A stretch of 64,000 bases of DNA from assembly GCA_964653075.1 (NCBI GenBank), contig CAZZAX010000010.1, forward strand, positions 8,774 to 72,773, read 5' to 3'. Positions 53,827-63,494 of this stretch are shown in pieces. The translations under genes and the position numbers were made by a program. This DNA comes from NIOZ-UU13 sp964653075. GTDB taxonomy: Bacteria > Planctomycetota > Phycisphaerae > Sedimentisphaerales > Anaerobacaceae. How positions within the stretch are numbered: position 1 is the first letter of the stretch; every line of letters starts with the position of its first letter. Under the pieces are notes generated by a model that made no database searches, was not told the origin of the DNA, and worked only from the letters and a program-made list of their open reading frames with translations.

Positions 53827-55596
53827 ATGTCCTTAAAAATTTTTCAACTAAAAGTGAAACCGTATAGATTTTTGCTGGTGACAATATGTCTGTTGACGAT
53901 ACAGATAGGAGTTGCCCGGCCGGCAGCTTATTACGATTACAAATCTCTGAGAAAGCATCTTGTGTCCCTCGCCAGACAAGACCCTAATCTTGTGCGAGTT
54001 GACAGCATAGCTCAGTCAATAGACAAGCGGAAGGTCTGGGTTGTGGAGGTCGGTAAGGGCGCTGAAGAAAGTCGAATAAAACGTCCCGCTATTTTAGTAG
54101 TAGCAGGCATAGAAGGTAACGACCTGATAGGTTCTTCGATAACAGTATCATGGCTCGAACAGTTGATAAAACAATTCCGGATAGATAGCGAAATTGCCGA
54201 GCTTCTGAAGGTAACAACAATTTATATTATCCCCCGTCTTAATCCGGATGCGGCCGAGCATTTTTTCATAGAACCAAAATTTGAAATCCATCTAAACAAC
54301 AAACCTGTTGACGACGACCATGACGGACTTGTGGATGAAGATCCCCCTGAAGACCTTAACCAGGATGGCCTTATCACCTGGATGCGCATCGAGGATAAGG
54401 AAGGTGACTATATTCTGGACCCGACGGATAAAAGGTTGCTGATGGAGGCCGACTATTTAAAAGGTGAGGTCGGCACATGGCGGTATCTGAGTGAAGGTAT
54501 CGATAACGACAAGGATGAGCAGTGGAACGAAGATGGGCCCGGTGGCGTTAACTTCAATCGCAACTTTCCGTATAACTACAAATTCTTTGCCCCGGATGCC
54601 GGTGTGCACCAGGTCAGTGAAGCCCAAACGCGTGCGCTTGCCGAATTTGTTATTGACCATCCCAATATTGGGATTGTTATTACCTATGGCGCCGCTGATA
54701 ATCTTCTGAAAATCCCTGCCGGTGCACCTGCCCCCGGTCGTCGAAAACCAATGACGGCGATTGACGACAAAGACCTTGGCTATTACCGGGTAATGGGCGA
54801 GCTGTATCGAGAAGCGCTTGGATTGAAAAAAGAGCTTGAGACTGCATCATTTCCCGGTACTTTCAGTGACTGGATGTATTTCCATCGGGGTCGATTATCA
54901 CTTGCATCCAGACCGTGGAGTCCGGCTGTTGCCCTGGAGCTTTCAGAGTCTGCTGAAGAAGAGGAAAAGGTCGAAAAAGAAAAGGCAGAAGACAATGAAG
55001 AAAAGAATAAACCTGCAGATTCTAAAAAAGATAAAGATAAACGCAATGAAACCGAACGCAGCGAGTTGAAATGGTTTGATGAACATGCGCCCGGGGCATT
55101 TGTCCAATGGCAGTCGATAGAGCATCCTGATTTTCCCGGCCGGAAGGTGGAAGTGGGCGGGTATGCTCCTTTCTCGCTCACTAATCCCCCTGCAAATATG
55201 GTTGAAGAAGTTGTCGGCAGGCATACGGATTTTCTAATGATGGTTGTTAAACGTCTGCCGAGTATCCGTATTCGAAAAATCGAAACCAAACACCTCGGTC
55301 AGGGGACATATGATGTTGAAATTCAGGTGGTGAACACCGGGTTTTTACCCACTTTGCTCGTACATGGTCAAACGACACGGGAGGTTTATCCGACACGTCT
55401 TGTCATCGATCTGGACGACGAGTTTTTCCTTTCCGGGGCTGTGATAACCAGCCTGCCGGTGATTTCAGGAAGTGGTGATATGGTCGAGGCACGTTATGTA
55501 ATCTATGCTCCCGGTCGTAAAAAAATCGATTTTAAGATTATTTCGATGCTGGCCGGGCAAATCGAGGGAACTATTAATCTTCAGAAAAGCAAATAA
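53827..55596 (+). CDS. M14-like carboxypeptidase homologue lacking zinc ligands (pseudoenzyme?)
   Basis: 589 residues with a Sec signal. An M14 fold with Asp-rich calcium-loop-like inserts: PVDDDHDGLVDEDPPEDLNQDG and GIDNDKDEQWNEDG. Compared with the downstream paralogue, HGNE is EGND (E96, D99) and the third zinc His is Gly288 (ITYGAAD). The NRN substrate motif (NFNRNFPYNY) and a Glu at the catalytic place (E371) are retained. So it probably does not bind zinc in the usual way and may bind peptide or regulate its neighbour. A Lys/Glu-rich linker (~380-420) precedes a beta-rich C-terminus. Confidence 0.8.
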   Translation: MSLKIFQLKVKPYRFLLVTICLLTIQIGVARPAAYYDYKSLRKHLVSLARQDPNLVRVDSIAQSIDKRKVWVVEVGKGAEESRIKRPAILVVAGIEGNDLIGSSITVSWLEQLIKQFRIDSEIAELLKVTTIYIIPRLNPDAAEHFFIEPKFEIHLNNKPVDDDHDGLVDEDPPEDLNQDGLITWMRIEDKEGDYILDPTDKRLLMEADYLKGEVGTWRYLSEGIDNDKDEQWNEDGPGGVNFNRNFPYNYKFFAPDAGVHQVSEAQTRALAEFVIDHPNIGIVITYGAADNLLKIPAGAPAPGRRKPMTAIDDKDLGYYRVMGELYREALGLKKELETASFPGTFSDWMYFHRGRLSLASRPWSPAVALELSESAEEEEKVEKEKAEDNEEKNKPADSKKDKDKRNETERSELKWFDEHAPGAFVQWQSIEHPDFPGRKVEVGGYAPFSLTNPPANMVEEVVGRHTDFLMMVVKRLPSIRIRKIETKHLGQGTYDVEIQVVNTGFLPTLLVHGQTTREVYPTRLVIDLDDEFFLSGAVITSLPVISGSGDMVEARYVIYAPGRKKIDFKIISMLAGQIEGTINLQKSK

Positions 55597-55639
55597 AAAA
55601 AAACAATGGATGACTTCCATAATGTGGATGGTCTTTATT

Positions 55640-57433
55640 ATGAAAAATAGATCGAAAATTATTACTTATGTTACTGTTGTGGTTTCTTTGTGTCTCGTTT
55701 TAACGTTGACTGTAAAAGCCGAGGCTCAAAAAGTAAATCGCAAACCGAGGGCAAGTGACCCGGCGGCTCATTCATTCCCCGCATTGGGTGCTTCGGATGA
55801 GAGAAAAGTAGAAGTGGCATGGAACCGATTCTATGACACTGTGGGTATGGGAGGCATTCTTGCGCGGCTGCATAAAGCCTTTCCCGAGCTCATCCGACTC
55901 TATTCTATTGGAAAATCCGTTCAGGGACGGGATATCTGGTGTCTGGAGGTGACAGCACGCAATGTAGGCGACCCGGACCGTAAACCGGGAATGTATATTG
56001 ATGGAAATATTCATGGCAATGAAGTCCAGGGCGGTGAAGTAGTAGCTTATACGGCCTGGTATCTTTGCCATCAGTATGGGCGGCTTGAGAAAGTGACAGC
56101 CTTGCTTGATCGCTGTGTTTTTTATCTCGTTCCGACGATTAATCCTGACGCACGTGATTTCTGGTTTCATGCTTCATATTCCGCACGCTCGTCTCGTACA
56201 GGCCTTGAGCCTACGGATGATGATCGGGACGGCCTTATGGATGAAGATGACTATGACGACCTCAACGGTGACGGCGTTATTACTCAGATGCGTATCAAAG
56301 ATCCTTTCGGCCGGTATAAACCACACCCTGATTACCCCGATTATCTTATGGTAAGAGTTGAGCCGGATGAGCGGGGCCAGTATAGCATGCTTGGTGGCGA
56401 AGGTATCGACAACGATGGCGATGGCCACATAAACGAAGATCGGCGGGGCGGCTATGACATGAATCGCAACTGGGCCTTCGATTGGCAGCCGAATTATGTT
56501 CAATATGGTGCAAGGGGATATCCGTTCTCGCAGCCGGAAACACGGGCCGTATCAAAGTTTGTTTTATCACGTCCAAACATTGCTGCAGCGCAGTCGTATC
56601 ATAACTCCGGTGGAATGATTTTACGAGGCCCTAGCCGGGAAGGAGGCGAGATACATAGTCAAGACGAAAGAGTATTAAGACTCATCAGCGAGCGGGGCGA
56701 GAAAATCCTCCCATTTTATCGTTCAATTCGTATTTGGGATGAGCTTTACACAGTTTGGGGCGGTGAGCTCGATTGGTTTTATGGAGGACGGGGCATTCTG
56801 ACGTTTTCGAACGAATTATGGACATCCAAGAATTTGTACAAAACCCCGGATTCACCTTCGGATGAACAACAGGCTGAATTTGTTGAGTATGTGCTGATGG
56901 GTGACGGCCTTATTCCCTGGCGGGAATATGACCATCCAACCTATGGAAAGATTGAAATCGGTGGACGCAAGAAAGAATGGGGACGCATCCCACCTTCTTT
57001 TCTGCTTGAGGAAGAGCTTCATCGTAACATGGCTTTTACGCTTTACCATGCTGATATGATGCCCCTGCTGAAAATCCATGAAATAGCAGTAGAGAAGCTT
57101 GACGAAAACTTGTTTAAGATTTGGGTAACGGTGGAGAACCAGCGTCTAATCCCAACGCGTACCGACCAGGATATTACTCACCATATCAGCCCGCCCGATA
57201 TAGTTTCCATTAAAGGTAATGACATTAAGGTCTTGTCTGCCGGGCGAGTCACTGATAAATTCTTCAAACGCGTTCAACCTGTCGAACGCCGGCCTGAGCG
57301 TATTGAGCTGAGCTCAATCGATGGTATGGATTCCGTTATCGTACAGTTTGTCGTAGGAGGAAAAGGCAGCTTCGCCGTAACCGTCGATTCCGCTAAAGGC
57401 GGCGTACTTACTAAAAATCAATTACTACCTTAA
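55640..57433 (+). CDS. M14 family zinc carboxypeptidase, exported
   Basis: 597 residues from ATG 55640, which gives a complete signal peptide (MKNRSKIITYVTVVVSLCLV...); the frame opens earlier inside the upstream gene. Zinc ligands H125, E128 (NIHGNEVQGGE) and H321 (SYHNSGGM), NRN motif (MNRNWAFDW) and catalytic E392 (TFSNELW) are all present, so it should be an active carboxypeptidase. Asp-rich calcium-like inserts (PTDDDRDGLMDEDDYDDLNGDG, GIDNDGDGHINED) separate the parts, as in its upstream paralogue. Starts 43 bases after that gene, almost surely one transcript. Confidence 0.9.
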   Translation: MKNRSKIITYVTVVVSLCLVLTLTVKAEAQKVNRKPRASDPAAHSFPALGASDERKVEVAWNRFYDTVGMGGILARLHKAFPELIRLYSIGKSVQGRDIWCLEVTARNVGDPDRKPGMYIDGNIHGNEVQGGEVVAYTAWYLCHQYGRLEKVTALLDRCVFYLVPTINPDARDFWFHASYSARSSRTGLEPTDDDRDGLMDEDDYDDLNGDGVITQMRIKDPFGRYKPHPDYPDYLMVRVEPDERGQYSMLGGEGIDNDGDGHINEDRRGGYDMNRNWAFDWQPNYVQYGARGYPFSQPETRAVSKFVLSRPNIAAAQSYHNSGGMILRGPSREGGEIHSQDERVLRLISERGEKILPFYRSIRIWDELYTVWGGELDWFYGGRGILTFSNELWTSKNLYKTPDSPSDEQQAEFVEYVLMGDGLIPWREYDHPTYGKIEIGGRKKEWGRIPPSFLLEEELHRNMAFTLYHADMMPLLKIHEIAVEKLDENLFKIWVTVENQRLIPTRTDQDITHHISPPDIVSIKGNDIKVLSAGRVTDKFFKRVQPVERRPERIELSSIDGMDSVIVQFVVGGKGSFAVTVDSAKGGVLTKNQLLP

Positions 57434-57480
57434 TCCAATTTAATTTGTTGTTGTTTCGATTTACAGTTTTACTGCCGACA

Positions 57481-58344
57481 TTACCTTCTTATATCGTTAT
57501 ATATGGCCTCGATTAATCTGGCCTCGTTTCCCTTGAATTCACTTTTTATTTCTTCTAAACTTTTTCTCTCTTCGATTAAGGTTTTAACCTTTTCCTGCCG
57601 TTTTTTCATCTGGTCGATATGGTTCCTAATACTTTTCCGGTCTGCTATTTCACTATGGCCGCTGCAGAATTTCTCGGCATCTATTGTTTGGAGCATTTTT
57701 GTAAGTGTCTTAACATGCTCAAAAGAATTGCCGCCTTTATAGGAATGAATAAGTTGGGGCCGTGTTAAAAATATCTGGTCTCCGATAAAAGCTGTCTTTT
57801 CCTCCGGAAAATATACGACAATATCACCGGTGGTATGTCCGATGCCGAAATACCATAACTCTACCTTCTTCGAGCCGAGATAAATATCCATCTTGTCACG
57901 AAATGTTATTGAAGGAACAAAAGGTGCTAATTCAGGTCTGTCCCATTCAGACCCAGTTCCATTTCGTCTTGGGTGAAAAAGATCTTTTCGGCAATTCTCA
58001 TGGGCGATAAAAGTCACCGTTGCGGGAAAATATCGATTTCCCGATATGTGGTCACCGTCACTGTGGGTGCTTACAAGATACTTTATCGGTTTGTCGGTAA
58101 TCTGCCTGACTCCTTCGATTACCTGATCCACGGACTGCTTATCCATTTTTGCATCGATTATAAGAACTCCATTATCACCGATGTATGCACCTCCCTGTGC
58201 GCCCCGTCCGCCTGAAATTTCAAAGAGCCTGTCGGATATTTTCTTGAATTGAACAGGCTCGGCCCCTCTGCCCTGACCAAATGAATTTGATACAAGCAAA
58301 AGAAGAAAAGCAGAAATAACAATTAGTTTAATATTCTTGTTCAT
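57481..58344 (-). CDS. secreted MBL-fold metallo-hydrolase
   Basis: 287 residues with a Sec signal. Metallo-beta-lactamase fold: STHSDGDHISGN holds the HxDxDH zinc motif (second His of the usual HxHxDH is Asp, seen also in other family members), then later GIGHTTGDIVVYFP (His), FIGDQIF (Asp) and FCSGHSEI (His). A helical C-terminal tail follows. Excellent AAAGGAGG before the ATG. Substrate unknown. Last gene of a minus-strand run with pepP and the SSS transporter. Confidence 0.87.
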   Translation of the reverse strand: MNKNIKLIVISAFLLLLVSNSFGQGRGAEPVQFKKISDRLFEISGGRGAQGGAYIGDNGVLIIDAKMDKQSVDQVIEGVRQITDKPIKYLVSTHSDGDHISGNRYFPATVTFIAHENCRKDLFHPRRNGTGSEWDRPELAPFVPSITFRDKMDIYLGSKKVELWYFGIGHTTGDIVVYFPEEKTAFIGDQIFLTRPQLIHSYKGGNSFEHVKTLTKMLQTIDAEKFCSGHSEIADRKSIRNHIDQMKKRQEKVKTLIEERKSLEEIKSEFKGNEARLIEAIYNDIRR

Positions 58345-58373
58345 CTTAAAACCTCCTTTAAATATTTAGATTG

Positions 58374-59762
58374 TTAAATCGATGACATTTCTTCAACTTC
58401 AGCTATGGTTTTTGGTATTTTTTTACCGAGCACACGATAACCGTTCTCTGTTACTAAAACATCGTCTTCTATTCGCACACCACCGAAATCCTCGTATTTC
58501 TCTATCATATCGTAGTTTATATATTGTGAGTTTTTGTTCTCAGTCTTCCATCGGTTTATCAATTCGGGAATGAAATAAATTCCCGGCTCCACTGTTATTA
58601 CAAAACCCGCCTCAAGCTCCTTGCCGAGCCTTAAAGACCTCCAGCCAAACGCGGGATTTCGTCGAATCGTATCGGTATAACCGACGTAGTCTTCTCCGAG
58701 CCCTTCCATATCGTGTACATCCAGCCCCAGCATATGTCCCAATCCGCATTGGAAGAACAATGTATGAGCCCCGGAGTTAACAGCTTCATCGATGTCCCCT
58801 CTCATCAATCCCAGGCCTTTCAGACCAGAGGAAAGAGCTGTGCAGGCGAGGCGATGGATGTTTCTGAATTCAACACCCGGCTTAACGGCCCCGATAGCCT
58901 GTTCCTGTGCTTTGAGGACAATGCTGTAGATTTCTTTTTGCCGCTGCGTAAATTTACCGCTTATGGGGATGGTTCGTGTGATATCACTTGCATAGCCAAG
59001 GCCGGTTTCGGCGCCGGAGTCGTTTACGGCTATGTCACCGGCCTTCATTAAATTGCCGTGGCTGTGATTATGGAGCGTTTCTCCATGGATTGAGAAAATG
59101 GTCGGAAAAGACAACCGTCCGCCGAGTGACAGGACGATACCTTCCATCTCGCCGGCGATTTGACGCTCATAGAGACCGGGTTTCGACATTTTCATCGCGG
59201 CTGTCTGCATTTCATAGGAAATATCGAGGGCGCTTTCTATTTCGCTGATTTCCTGCTCGCTCTTTATAGACCTTTGGGCGACTACCGCTCGAATGAGTGT
59301 TTCTGAAACATGCTCCTGGACACCGGAAGCTGGAATGTCCAGCAATTCGGCAATCTTCAGTGTGTTCCGGGCCCTGTACTGGGGAAGAAAATGAATGTCT
59401 CTGCCTTGTTGAACAGCTTGCTCTAATGTTGATTGTAATTTATCAAGTCCGGCGGTTTCCCCGACACCTGCTGCTTCAGATCGCTCACTCAAAACCGGTT
59501 GCGGCCCTGTCCAGATAATATCGTCAACCGTCAAATCATCACCGAAAATAACTTCTTTGTCGCGGTCCACGTCAATAATCGCTGCTAAAAAAGGAGAATC
59601 AAGCCCGAAAAAGTAGAGAAATGAGCTGTCCTGCCTGAAAGGATACTGATTGTCCGGATAATTCATCGGGCTTTCTTCATTGCCTAAGAAAAGAATTAAT
59701 CCTGATTGAATCTGCTCTTTCAAGCGGCCCCTTCTTTCAATATAAACATCGGCAGCAAACAT
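58374..59762 (-). CDS. pepP: Xaa-Pro aminopeptidase (M24B)
   Basis: 462 residues, the usual aminopeptidase P length. It removes N-terminal residues ahead of proline. N-terminal domain: MNYPDNQYPFRQDSSFLYFFGLDSPFLAAIID. The C-terminal pita-bread domain holds metal ligands in VNDSGAETGLGYASDITRT (two Asp), GLGHMLGLDVHD (His), VITVEPGIYF (Glu) and FGGVRIEDDVLV (Glu). No signal peptide, so cytoplasmic. Its GGAGGTGA lies within the last codons of the upstream transporter, 3 nt gap, so the two are translationally coupled. Confidence 0.93.
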   Translation of the reverse strand: MFAADVYIERRGRLKEQIQSGLILFLGNEESPMNYPDNQYPFRQDSSFLYFFGLDSPFLAAIIDVDRDKEVIFGDDLTVDDIIWTGPQPVLSERSEAAGVGETAGLDKLQSTLEQAVQQGRDIHFLPQYRARNTLKIAELLDIPASGVQEHVSETLIRAVVAQRSIKSEQEISEIESALDISYEMQTAAMKMSKPGLYERQIAGEMEGIVLSLGGRLSFPTIFSIHGETLHNHSHGNLMKAGDIAVNDSGAETGLGYASDITRTIPISGKFTQRQKEIYSIVLKAQEQAIGAVKPGVEFRNIHRLACTALSSGLKGLGLMRGDIDEAVNSGAHTLFFQCGLGHMLGLDVHDMEGLGEDYVGYTDTIRRNPAFGWRSLRLGKELEAGFVITVEPGIYFIPELINRWKTENKNSQYINYDMIEKYEDFGGVRIEDDVLVTENGYRVLGKKIPKTIAEVEEMSSI

Positions 59763-59765
59763 TTG

Positions 59766-61646
59766 TCAATCACCTCCGTATGGCTGTTTCTTTTGGGTCA
59801 ACAGGCTGACAACTATCAGACAAATCACCGATAGAGTTATGGCGGGCAGTACCGCGTCGATATCTGCTACCTGAGCGGGTAAACGGTCCTGGATGACTTC
59901 CCCCCACAAAAGGGTCGTAATAGTGCCTGCGAGGATCGAGGTAATGGCACCTGACTTGGTTGCGCCATTCCAGAACAGTGCCGCTACGAGGCAGGGAGTG
60001 ATGGCTGAGCCGTAAACCGTGAAGGCATACAGCGACTTTTCAAATACAGTTGTGCTCTCGGCAAATGCCAGCGAGATGAGCCATGCAATGATCCCGAAGC
60101 TCAGTACCATCAAGCGGCTCATAAAGACGATTCTTTTTTCGGGGGCCTTCGGGTTAATGTGCGCTTGGTAGATATCCTTGATGAAGGTTGTAGCTGGTAC
60201 TAAAAGGAATGAATCGGCGGTCGAGATGATGATCCCAACGACGGTTATCATGAATAAAAGTCCGAGGGCCATGGGCATAAAGTGTCTGGCGGCGTAGATT
60301 AGAACGTAGCGTCCGTTTTCGGGATCGGGTATAAGACTGCTGGCGAACCAGGCCTCTGCGATGATCAATTCCTCTATCAGCAGGGCGACGAAAATCATTA
60401 CGATCACCGCCTTCTTAGCACCCTTGGCATTACGACTGGCAAAAATTCGCTGATACTGATTGGCGTCGCCAAGAACCAGCAGAAAAACCGGCAGGCAAAA
60501 ATTGATATAATCCACTGGCCCCCACACGCCCAACATCCGCATATTGTCGGGCCGATCCCCCATTTCTGCAAAGGCGGCTGCCATCCCGGCGAATCCGCCC
60601 GACTTTATCAATACGATGGGAAACGCAATCAATAATGTCCCTATGATAACAGTTCCAGTGACGACGTCCGCAAAGGCCAGACTCATCAGGCCGGCCAGCA
60701 TGGTATAGAACACAATAAAAGCCGCAGCGATTATCGTTGCCTTCTCCGAGGTCAGCTTGGGCTCATGCAGGTACACCTTTCCTGTTTTAGGCGGTTCGGC
60801 CAACCGGAAGATCTGCTCATTTTTCCCGAAGCCTTCGCCGTACCCGGAAATCGTAATCCTGGTGATAGTATTGCGCTTGATAGCGACGATGTTGTTGAGA
60901 TTATCAATGGTTTCTATCTCGGATGTGGCGATATTATCGAGGGAACCGGCTGCCTTAACAAGGAGTGAGATGGACTCGGCGTCACGCGCCCTTTGCATGG
61001 CCTCATTGACTCCGATGATCTCAGCCGAAGGCACCACCAGAACGGTGAACCGTCCGGGATTGTTGGACCACTGTCCCGTGCTCTTATCTTTTGTATCGAA
61101 TCCAATGTGTGCTGCGCCTGTCCAATCGGCCGGTGGCTCATAACGAAAGTAGCCTTTGCGAACCTGTCTCATAGTCAGCATGCTCCCGGTATCGAGTGTG
61201 TCACGATTCTTCTTGCCTGTAATGACTTCCAGCACCATGCCCCCGGCATTAAACTGGTAACCCACTATTACCATATAGGCAAGGATGAGGGCCACAACGG
61301 CTAACATCCGTGCAGTACCTCCGAAACGCTTGCCGATGATCTCCGGTACGCTGAGCGCCTCGATATTGCGTGCACGGGTGGCGATAAAAGATAACAGAAT
61401 CATCCCGATGAATGTCCCGCAAGGAAGCCATAAAGCCGACATGCCGACCTCATATGTCTTTCCGGCGTTGCCCACGATAGAGCCTGTACCTATCCAGCAG
61501 GCCAGCATCGTGCAGACCAAAACCCACGGTGAGAGGGTCCTGCCCGCCACTGAGAAATCGGCTTGTGTCTTGACATGCCGGGATTTATAAATCCCGATAC
61601 AGGTCAGGACAAATAAATAGACAAATATGGCAATTAAATAAGTCAT
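59766..61646 (-). CDS. sodium:solute symporter (SSS) with a 160-residue extracytoplasmic insert
   Basis: 626 residues from ATG 61646 (AGGG 5 nt upstream; 61667 is an alternative). SSS/SLC5-type transporter with LSPWVLVCTMLACWIGTGSIVGNAGKTYE near the start and DSFLLVPATTFIKDIYQ in the core. Residues ~143-302 interrupt the membrane region after helix GYQFNAGGMVLEVITG with a soluble insert. Its GYFRYEPPADWTGAAHIGFDTKD part looks like a cadherin-like/VCBS beta-sandwich. Likely imports an amino acid, peptide or small organic acid with sodium. Coupled to pepP, so a peptide-related substrate is plausible. Confidence 0.88.
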   Translation of the reverse strand: MTYLIAIFVYLFVLTCIGIYKSRHVKTQADFSVAGRTLSPWVLVCTMLACWIGTGSIVGNAGKTYEVGMSALWLPCGTFIGMILLSFIATRARNIEALSVPEIIGKRFGGTARMLAVVALILAYMVIVGYQFNAGGMVLEVITGKKNRDTLDTGSMLTMRQVRKGYFRYEPPADWTGAAHIGFDTKDKSTGQWSNNPGRFTVLVVPSAEIIGVNEAMQRARDAESISLLVKAAGSLDNIATSEIETIDNLNNIVAIKRNTITRITISGYGEGFGKNEQIFRLAEPPKTGKVYLHEPKLTSEKATIIAAAFIVFYTMLAGLMSLAFADVVTGTVIIGTLLIAFPIVLIKSGGFAGMAAAFAEMGDRPDNMRMLGVWGPVDYINFCLPVFLLVLGDANQYQRIFASRNAKGAKKAVIVMIFVALLIEELIIAEAWFASSLIPDPENGRYVLIYAARHFMPMALGLLFMITVVGIIISTADSFLLVPATTFIKDIYQAHINPKAPEKRIVFMSRLMVLSFGIIAWLISLAFAESTTVFEKSLYAFTVYGSAITPCLVAALFWNGATKSGAITSILAGTITTLLWGEVIQDRLPAQVADIDAVLPAITLSVICLIVVSLLTQKKQPYGGD

Positions 61647-61732
61647 CTGTCCCTCGATAATATACAAAGAATGGAAATGTAAGCAAGAGCTTAAATCTTA
61701 AACTGCTGAGAATAATAGTAGAAATCTGTATG

Positions 61733-63412
61733 TTATTTGACAAACTGTTCGACAAAGTATTTTGGTGTCAATGGTTCTCCGGTTGCCCGTCTTATCATCT
61801 CGTTCCAGTGATAAACCGCTCCCGGCTCTAAGACCTTTTCACGAATAAAATTACCAACCTCTTTATCGCCGGCATAACTTACATCTTCGTCCGATTTAAG
61901 CATTATAACATTTTGAACAATGTGGTTGTGCAGTTGAGATGCCAGCAGCTCCCCCATCATATAGTTGTGATAATAACAGGGCGCAGTAGTGAAGTGAAGC
62001 TTGGATGCCCAGCCCGCATCAGCAGGCCCGCCAGGTCTCTTGATAAACTGATATTTCTCGATCAAATCCCACCAAAGTGTATTAAGGTCCTGGTCGGGAT
62101 CGGCGTAAAGCTGCTTTTCAAAATTGTACATAACCATGGCCCAGCGTGCAAAAAGCACCTGCTGGAAACGAAGATATTTTTCACTGACCCTTTCAATTTT
62201 CGCACGTTGTGATTCCGACAGACCCAGCATTTGCTGCATCCAGGCTGCATTCCGGCTCAATCTTCCGAAAAACATCGCGATAGCTTCGGTGGTAAAACTG
62301 TGGGCCGGTTCCCTTAGCAGCCAGGGCTCTTTCCTGTCATGGTATTTACTGTAAACCGCATGGCCCAGTTCGTGCAATATGGTCTCCATCCAACGTTCGG
62401 TATTTTGAAGGTTACACAAAATTCTAACGTCTCCGTTGCGGTCTGCTTCAAAACTGAAAGCATGTGGATATTTACCTTCACGGTCATATAAATCGCTTCT
62501 TGCGAGGATGTCATCCACAGGCAGGTCGATATCGGTGTAATATCTTTGGGCCAATTCCTTCACGTCCTGGTCTTTATAATAGATATCCAGGTCCAGATCA
62601 TAAACTAAAGGCGTTCTTTGAAAGAACGGATCATGATAGTGCCAGGGCATCAAATCCTCGGCATCAATGCCGTAACCATCCGCCAGGATGCGGTCCAGCT
62701 CTTTCTTCAATCGGACAAAGGGCTCGCCAGTCAGTTTGGAAAGCTCATCGAAGATGCGATCAAGCTCTTCCACACTTTGCTCACCTGTCACTATTGATAG
62801 AGTATGATAATTATCGAAACCTGCCTTTTGGGCCGCCGTGTTACGCAGCTTGACCAGTTCGATAAGGTCATTAAAAATCGCATTCCCCACCTGTTTGCTT
62901 GCCCTCCATGCCAGTTCCCTTTTACGGCTGTCCGTTTCCGTTGTTAAGATTGTGTAAATATCACTCATGGTAACTTTTTTGCCGTCTATCGTGCCGCGAA
63001 AAGTGTTGTACTTTTCCTGGATTTTATTGTCGGCATCAACAAGCTTTTCCAACAGCTCCGGCTCTATCTGGTTCCGCAGATAAGCATAGTATAATTTGTC
63101 TAATTGTCGGGCCAGCCTGGCATTAGCGACCTGTCCGGACTCTTTTATCTCTTTAAGAAGGGCGAATTCCTGCGGATTGTTATAAATTTGCCGAATCTCT
63201 AATTGCAATTTGTTAACTCGTTCATAATCTTCCGGCCTGCCTGTTGTCGAGGCGTCCCAATAGGCAAGGTTTGCCTGTGTTGACAGAGGTTCGACTTTTG
63301 CGACATGAATATCAATAAACTGTTCTAACTGTTTTTCCTTTGCGATTTTCCCGCAGCCAAAAAGAAAAAGAGCCGGAACGAACGATACCGTTAAGATTGA
63401 GTTTATTTTCAT
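61733..63412 (-). CDS. M2 family (ACE-like) peptidase, lipoprotein
   Basis: 559 residues from ATG 63412, with GGAG upstream; an extension to 63472 would spoil the signal. Lipobox LFGC. A helical gluzincin peptidase of the M2 type: H347-E348-L-G-H351 in METILHELGHAVYSKYH, followed by a third-ligand Glu in REPAHSFTTEAIAMFFGR, then LHFTTAPCYYHNYMMGELLASQL. Angiotensin-converting-enzyme relatives act as dipeptidyl carboxypeptidases; an extracytoplasmic dipeptide-releasing role fits the neighbouring symporter and aminopeptidase. Probably cotranscribed with them. Confidence 0.9.
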   Translation of the reverse strand: MKINSILTVSFVPALFLFGCGKIAKEKQLEQFIDIHVAKVEPLSTQANLAYWDASTTGRPEDYERVNKLQLEIRQIYNNPQEFALLKEIKESGQVANARLARQLDKLYYAYLRNQIEPELLEKLVDADNKIQEKYNTFRGTIDGKKVTMSDIYTILTTETDSRKRELAWRASKQVGNAIFNDLIELVKLRNTAAQKAGFDNYHTLSIVTGEQSVEELDRIFDELSKLTGEPFVRLKKELDRILADGYGIDAEDLMPWHYHDPFFQRTPLVYDLDLDIYYKDQDVKELAQRYYTDIDLPVDDILARSDLYDREGKYPHAFSFEADRNGDVRILCNLQNTERWMETILHELGHAVYSKYHDRKEPWLLREPAHSFTTEAIAMFFGRLSRNAAWMQQMLGLSESQRAKIERVSEKYLRFQQVLFARWAMVMYNFEKQLYADPDQDLNTLWWDLIEKYQFIKRPGGPADAGWASKLHFTTAPCYYHNYMMGELLASQLHNHIVQNVIMLKSDEDVSYAGDKEVGNFIREKVLEPGAVYHWNEMIRRATGEPLTPKYFVEQFVK

Positions 63413-63494
63413 TATACATCTCCAATTGATACCTGAAAAAATGTATAAACTGACGTCCAAACAGCACGTCAATTAAAGTTCAGTACTCGATATT

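Noticed and set aside
55505..55639. 45-residue N-terminal extension of the active M14 enzyme
   Set aside because: It overlaps the upstream gene and would bury the signal peptide that begins at 55640.
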